Source: Verrucomicrobiota bacterium (GTDB taxonomy: Bacteria > Verrucomicrobiota > Verrucomicrobiia > Chthoniobacterales > UBA10450). From it: a stretch of DNA of 5,272 nt. The translations under genes were made by a program, and so were the position numbers. Shown piece after piece: positions 4,948 to 5,272 of this stretch. The notes under the pieces are model-generated. The model saw nothing but the letters and a program-made list of their open reading frames with translations. It was not told where the DNA came from and ran no database searches. The stretch lies in the NCBI GenBank assembly GCA_003219115.1, contig QHPN01000217.1, positions 2,234 through 7,505 of the forward strand, written 5' to 3'. How positions within the stretch are numbered: position 1 is the stretch's first letter; each line of letters opens with the position of its first letter.

Positions 4948-5026
4948 GGTCGTAACCAGGTAGAGTATTTTCAGAGTTGAACAGCACGGCCACACTGTGG
5001 TCAAAGATTCTTCTGACAAGGAAACA

Positions 5027-5272
5027 ATGAGTCGAAACGGCAATCGTAAATTACGGATCGGCATCGTCGGTGCCGGTGGAATTGTGAAGCAAAGGCATTT
5101 GCCCGGGTTCAAGCGCCGTCATGATGTCGAAATCGCGGCGGTTTCAAATTCTACTTATGAAAGCGCGGAGAAATTTTGTCAGGAAAACGTGCCCGGCGCG
5201 GTCCCGATCGCGAACTGGCCCGCCCTGGTTGCCCTGCCCGATATCGACATCGTCTGGATCGGGACACCGCCG
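5027..5272 (+). CDS. Gfo/Idh/MocA-family oxidoreductase, N-terminal part (runs off right edge)
   Basis: The first 82 residues of an NAD(P)-dependent dehydrogenase-like protein. A Rossmann start, LRIGIVGAGGIVKQRHLPGF (residues 9-28), carries the GxGxxx dinucleotide-binding loop at 15-20. The second strand ends IAAVSNSTYESAEKF, and ALPDIDIVWIGTPP (about 69-82) is the usual 'hVxI-x-TPP' segment just before the missing catalytic region. Members typically oxidise or reduce sugars, inositols or related polyols. The catalytic Lys (EKP motif) and substrate domain lie beyond the window, so the substrate is unknown. ATG 5027 has AAGGA 4 bases upstream (5018-5022) and eight residues before the first strand, both normal. 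An interrupted palindrome at 4990-5000 is a possible regulator site. The family is sure. Confidence 0.92.
   Translation, partial: MSRNGNRKLRIGIVGAGGIVKQRHLPGFKRRHDVEIAAVSNSTYESAEKFCQENVPGAVPIANWPALVALPDIDIVWIGTPP

Larger units (their letters stand above)
4685..5026. other. 342-bp divergent intergenic region rich in hairpins
   Basis: No gene is supported here; the short open frames have no recognisable protein sense. The region should hold the promoter of rpmB (minus) and of the oxidoreductase gene (plus). A minus-strand TTGACC (4766-4761) and a plus-strand TAGAGT near 4970 are weak promoter-like matches only. It contains four hairpin repeats, listed separately, and an interrupted palindrome CCACA-C-TGTGG (4990-5000), about 27 bases before the oxidoreductase start, that could be an operator. 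I see no tRNA or other structured RNA gene. Confidence 0.5.

Noticed and set aside
4990..5000. CCACA-C-TGTGG as a definite operator
   Set aside because: A 5-bp interrupted palindrome is expected by chance and there is no regulator gene nearby. It is mentioned only as a possibility.

Overview
The window is a chromosomal segment from a moderately GC-rich bacterium. I judge the organism most likely a soil-type Verrucomicrobiota (Chthoniobacter/Udaeobacter-like). This is inferred from protein flavour, tiny palindromes in almost every gap, and genes that often lack a strong Shine-Dalgarno. No marker here settles the phylum.

Layout. Positions 1-1893 are all on the minus strand: an acyl carrier protein gene (acpP, 1639-1893), a 142-bp gap with small inverted repeats, an MscS-type mechanosensitive channel gene (372-1496), and a tightly linked GNAT/BioF2-like acyltransferase gene that runs off the left edge (1-367). 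Divergent from acpP, across a 246-bp gap with two structured inverted repeats, is one large plus-strand gene (about 2140-3876). It encodes an unrecognised protein with an Arg-rich N-terminal linker, a conserved core and an Ala/Thr/Pro-rich tail. Convergent with it are two minus-strand housekeeping genes, rpmB (L28, 4415-4684) and panD (aspartate 1-decarboxylase, 3998-4387), probably one transcript. At the right edge a plus-strand Gfo/Idh/MocA oxidoreductase gene begins (5027 onward). The 342-bp gap between rpmB and that gene is full of perfect small hairpins.

Main observation. The large plus-strand gene is broken twice. An extra base in a T5 run at 3203-3207 shifts frame 1 to frame 2. A 96-bp palindrome-rich insertion (3646-3741), flanked by an exact 8-bp direct repeat TCGGAAAC, shifts frame 2 back to frame 1. 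Removing both (1 + 104 bp) restores a 543-codon reading frame ending at 3876. The insertion looks like a non-autonomous REP/REPIN- or MITE-like element caught with its target duplication. Other hairpins of the same build (7-9 bp perfect stems, 3-4 base loops) lie in the intergenic spaces, and one near 4933 shares an 11-base core with the insertion.

How the genes work together. Most are unrelated core functions: acyl carrier for fatty acid synthesis, osmotic safety valve, ribosome, and beta-alanine supply for pantothenate/CoA. AcpP carries a phosphopantetheine arm derived from CoA, so panD and acpP are distantly linked, but they are not in one operon. No complete defence, secretion or biosynthetic system is visible. 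The interest lies in the repeat elements and the interrupted gene.
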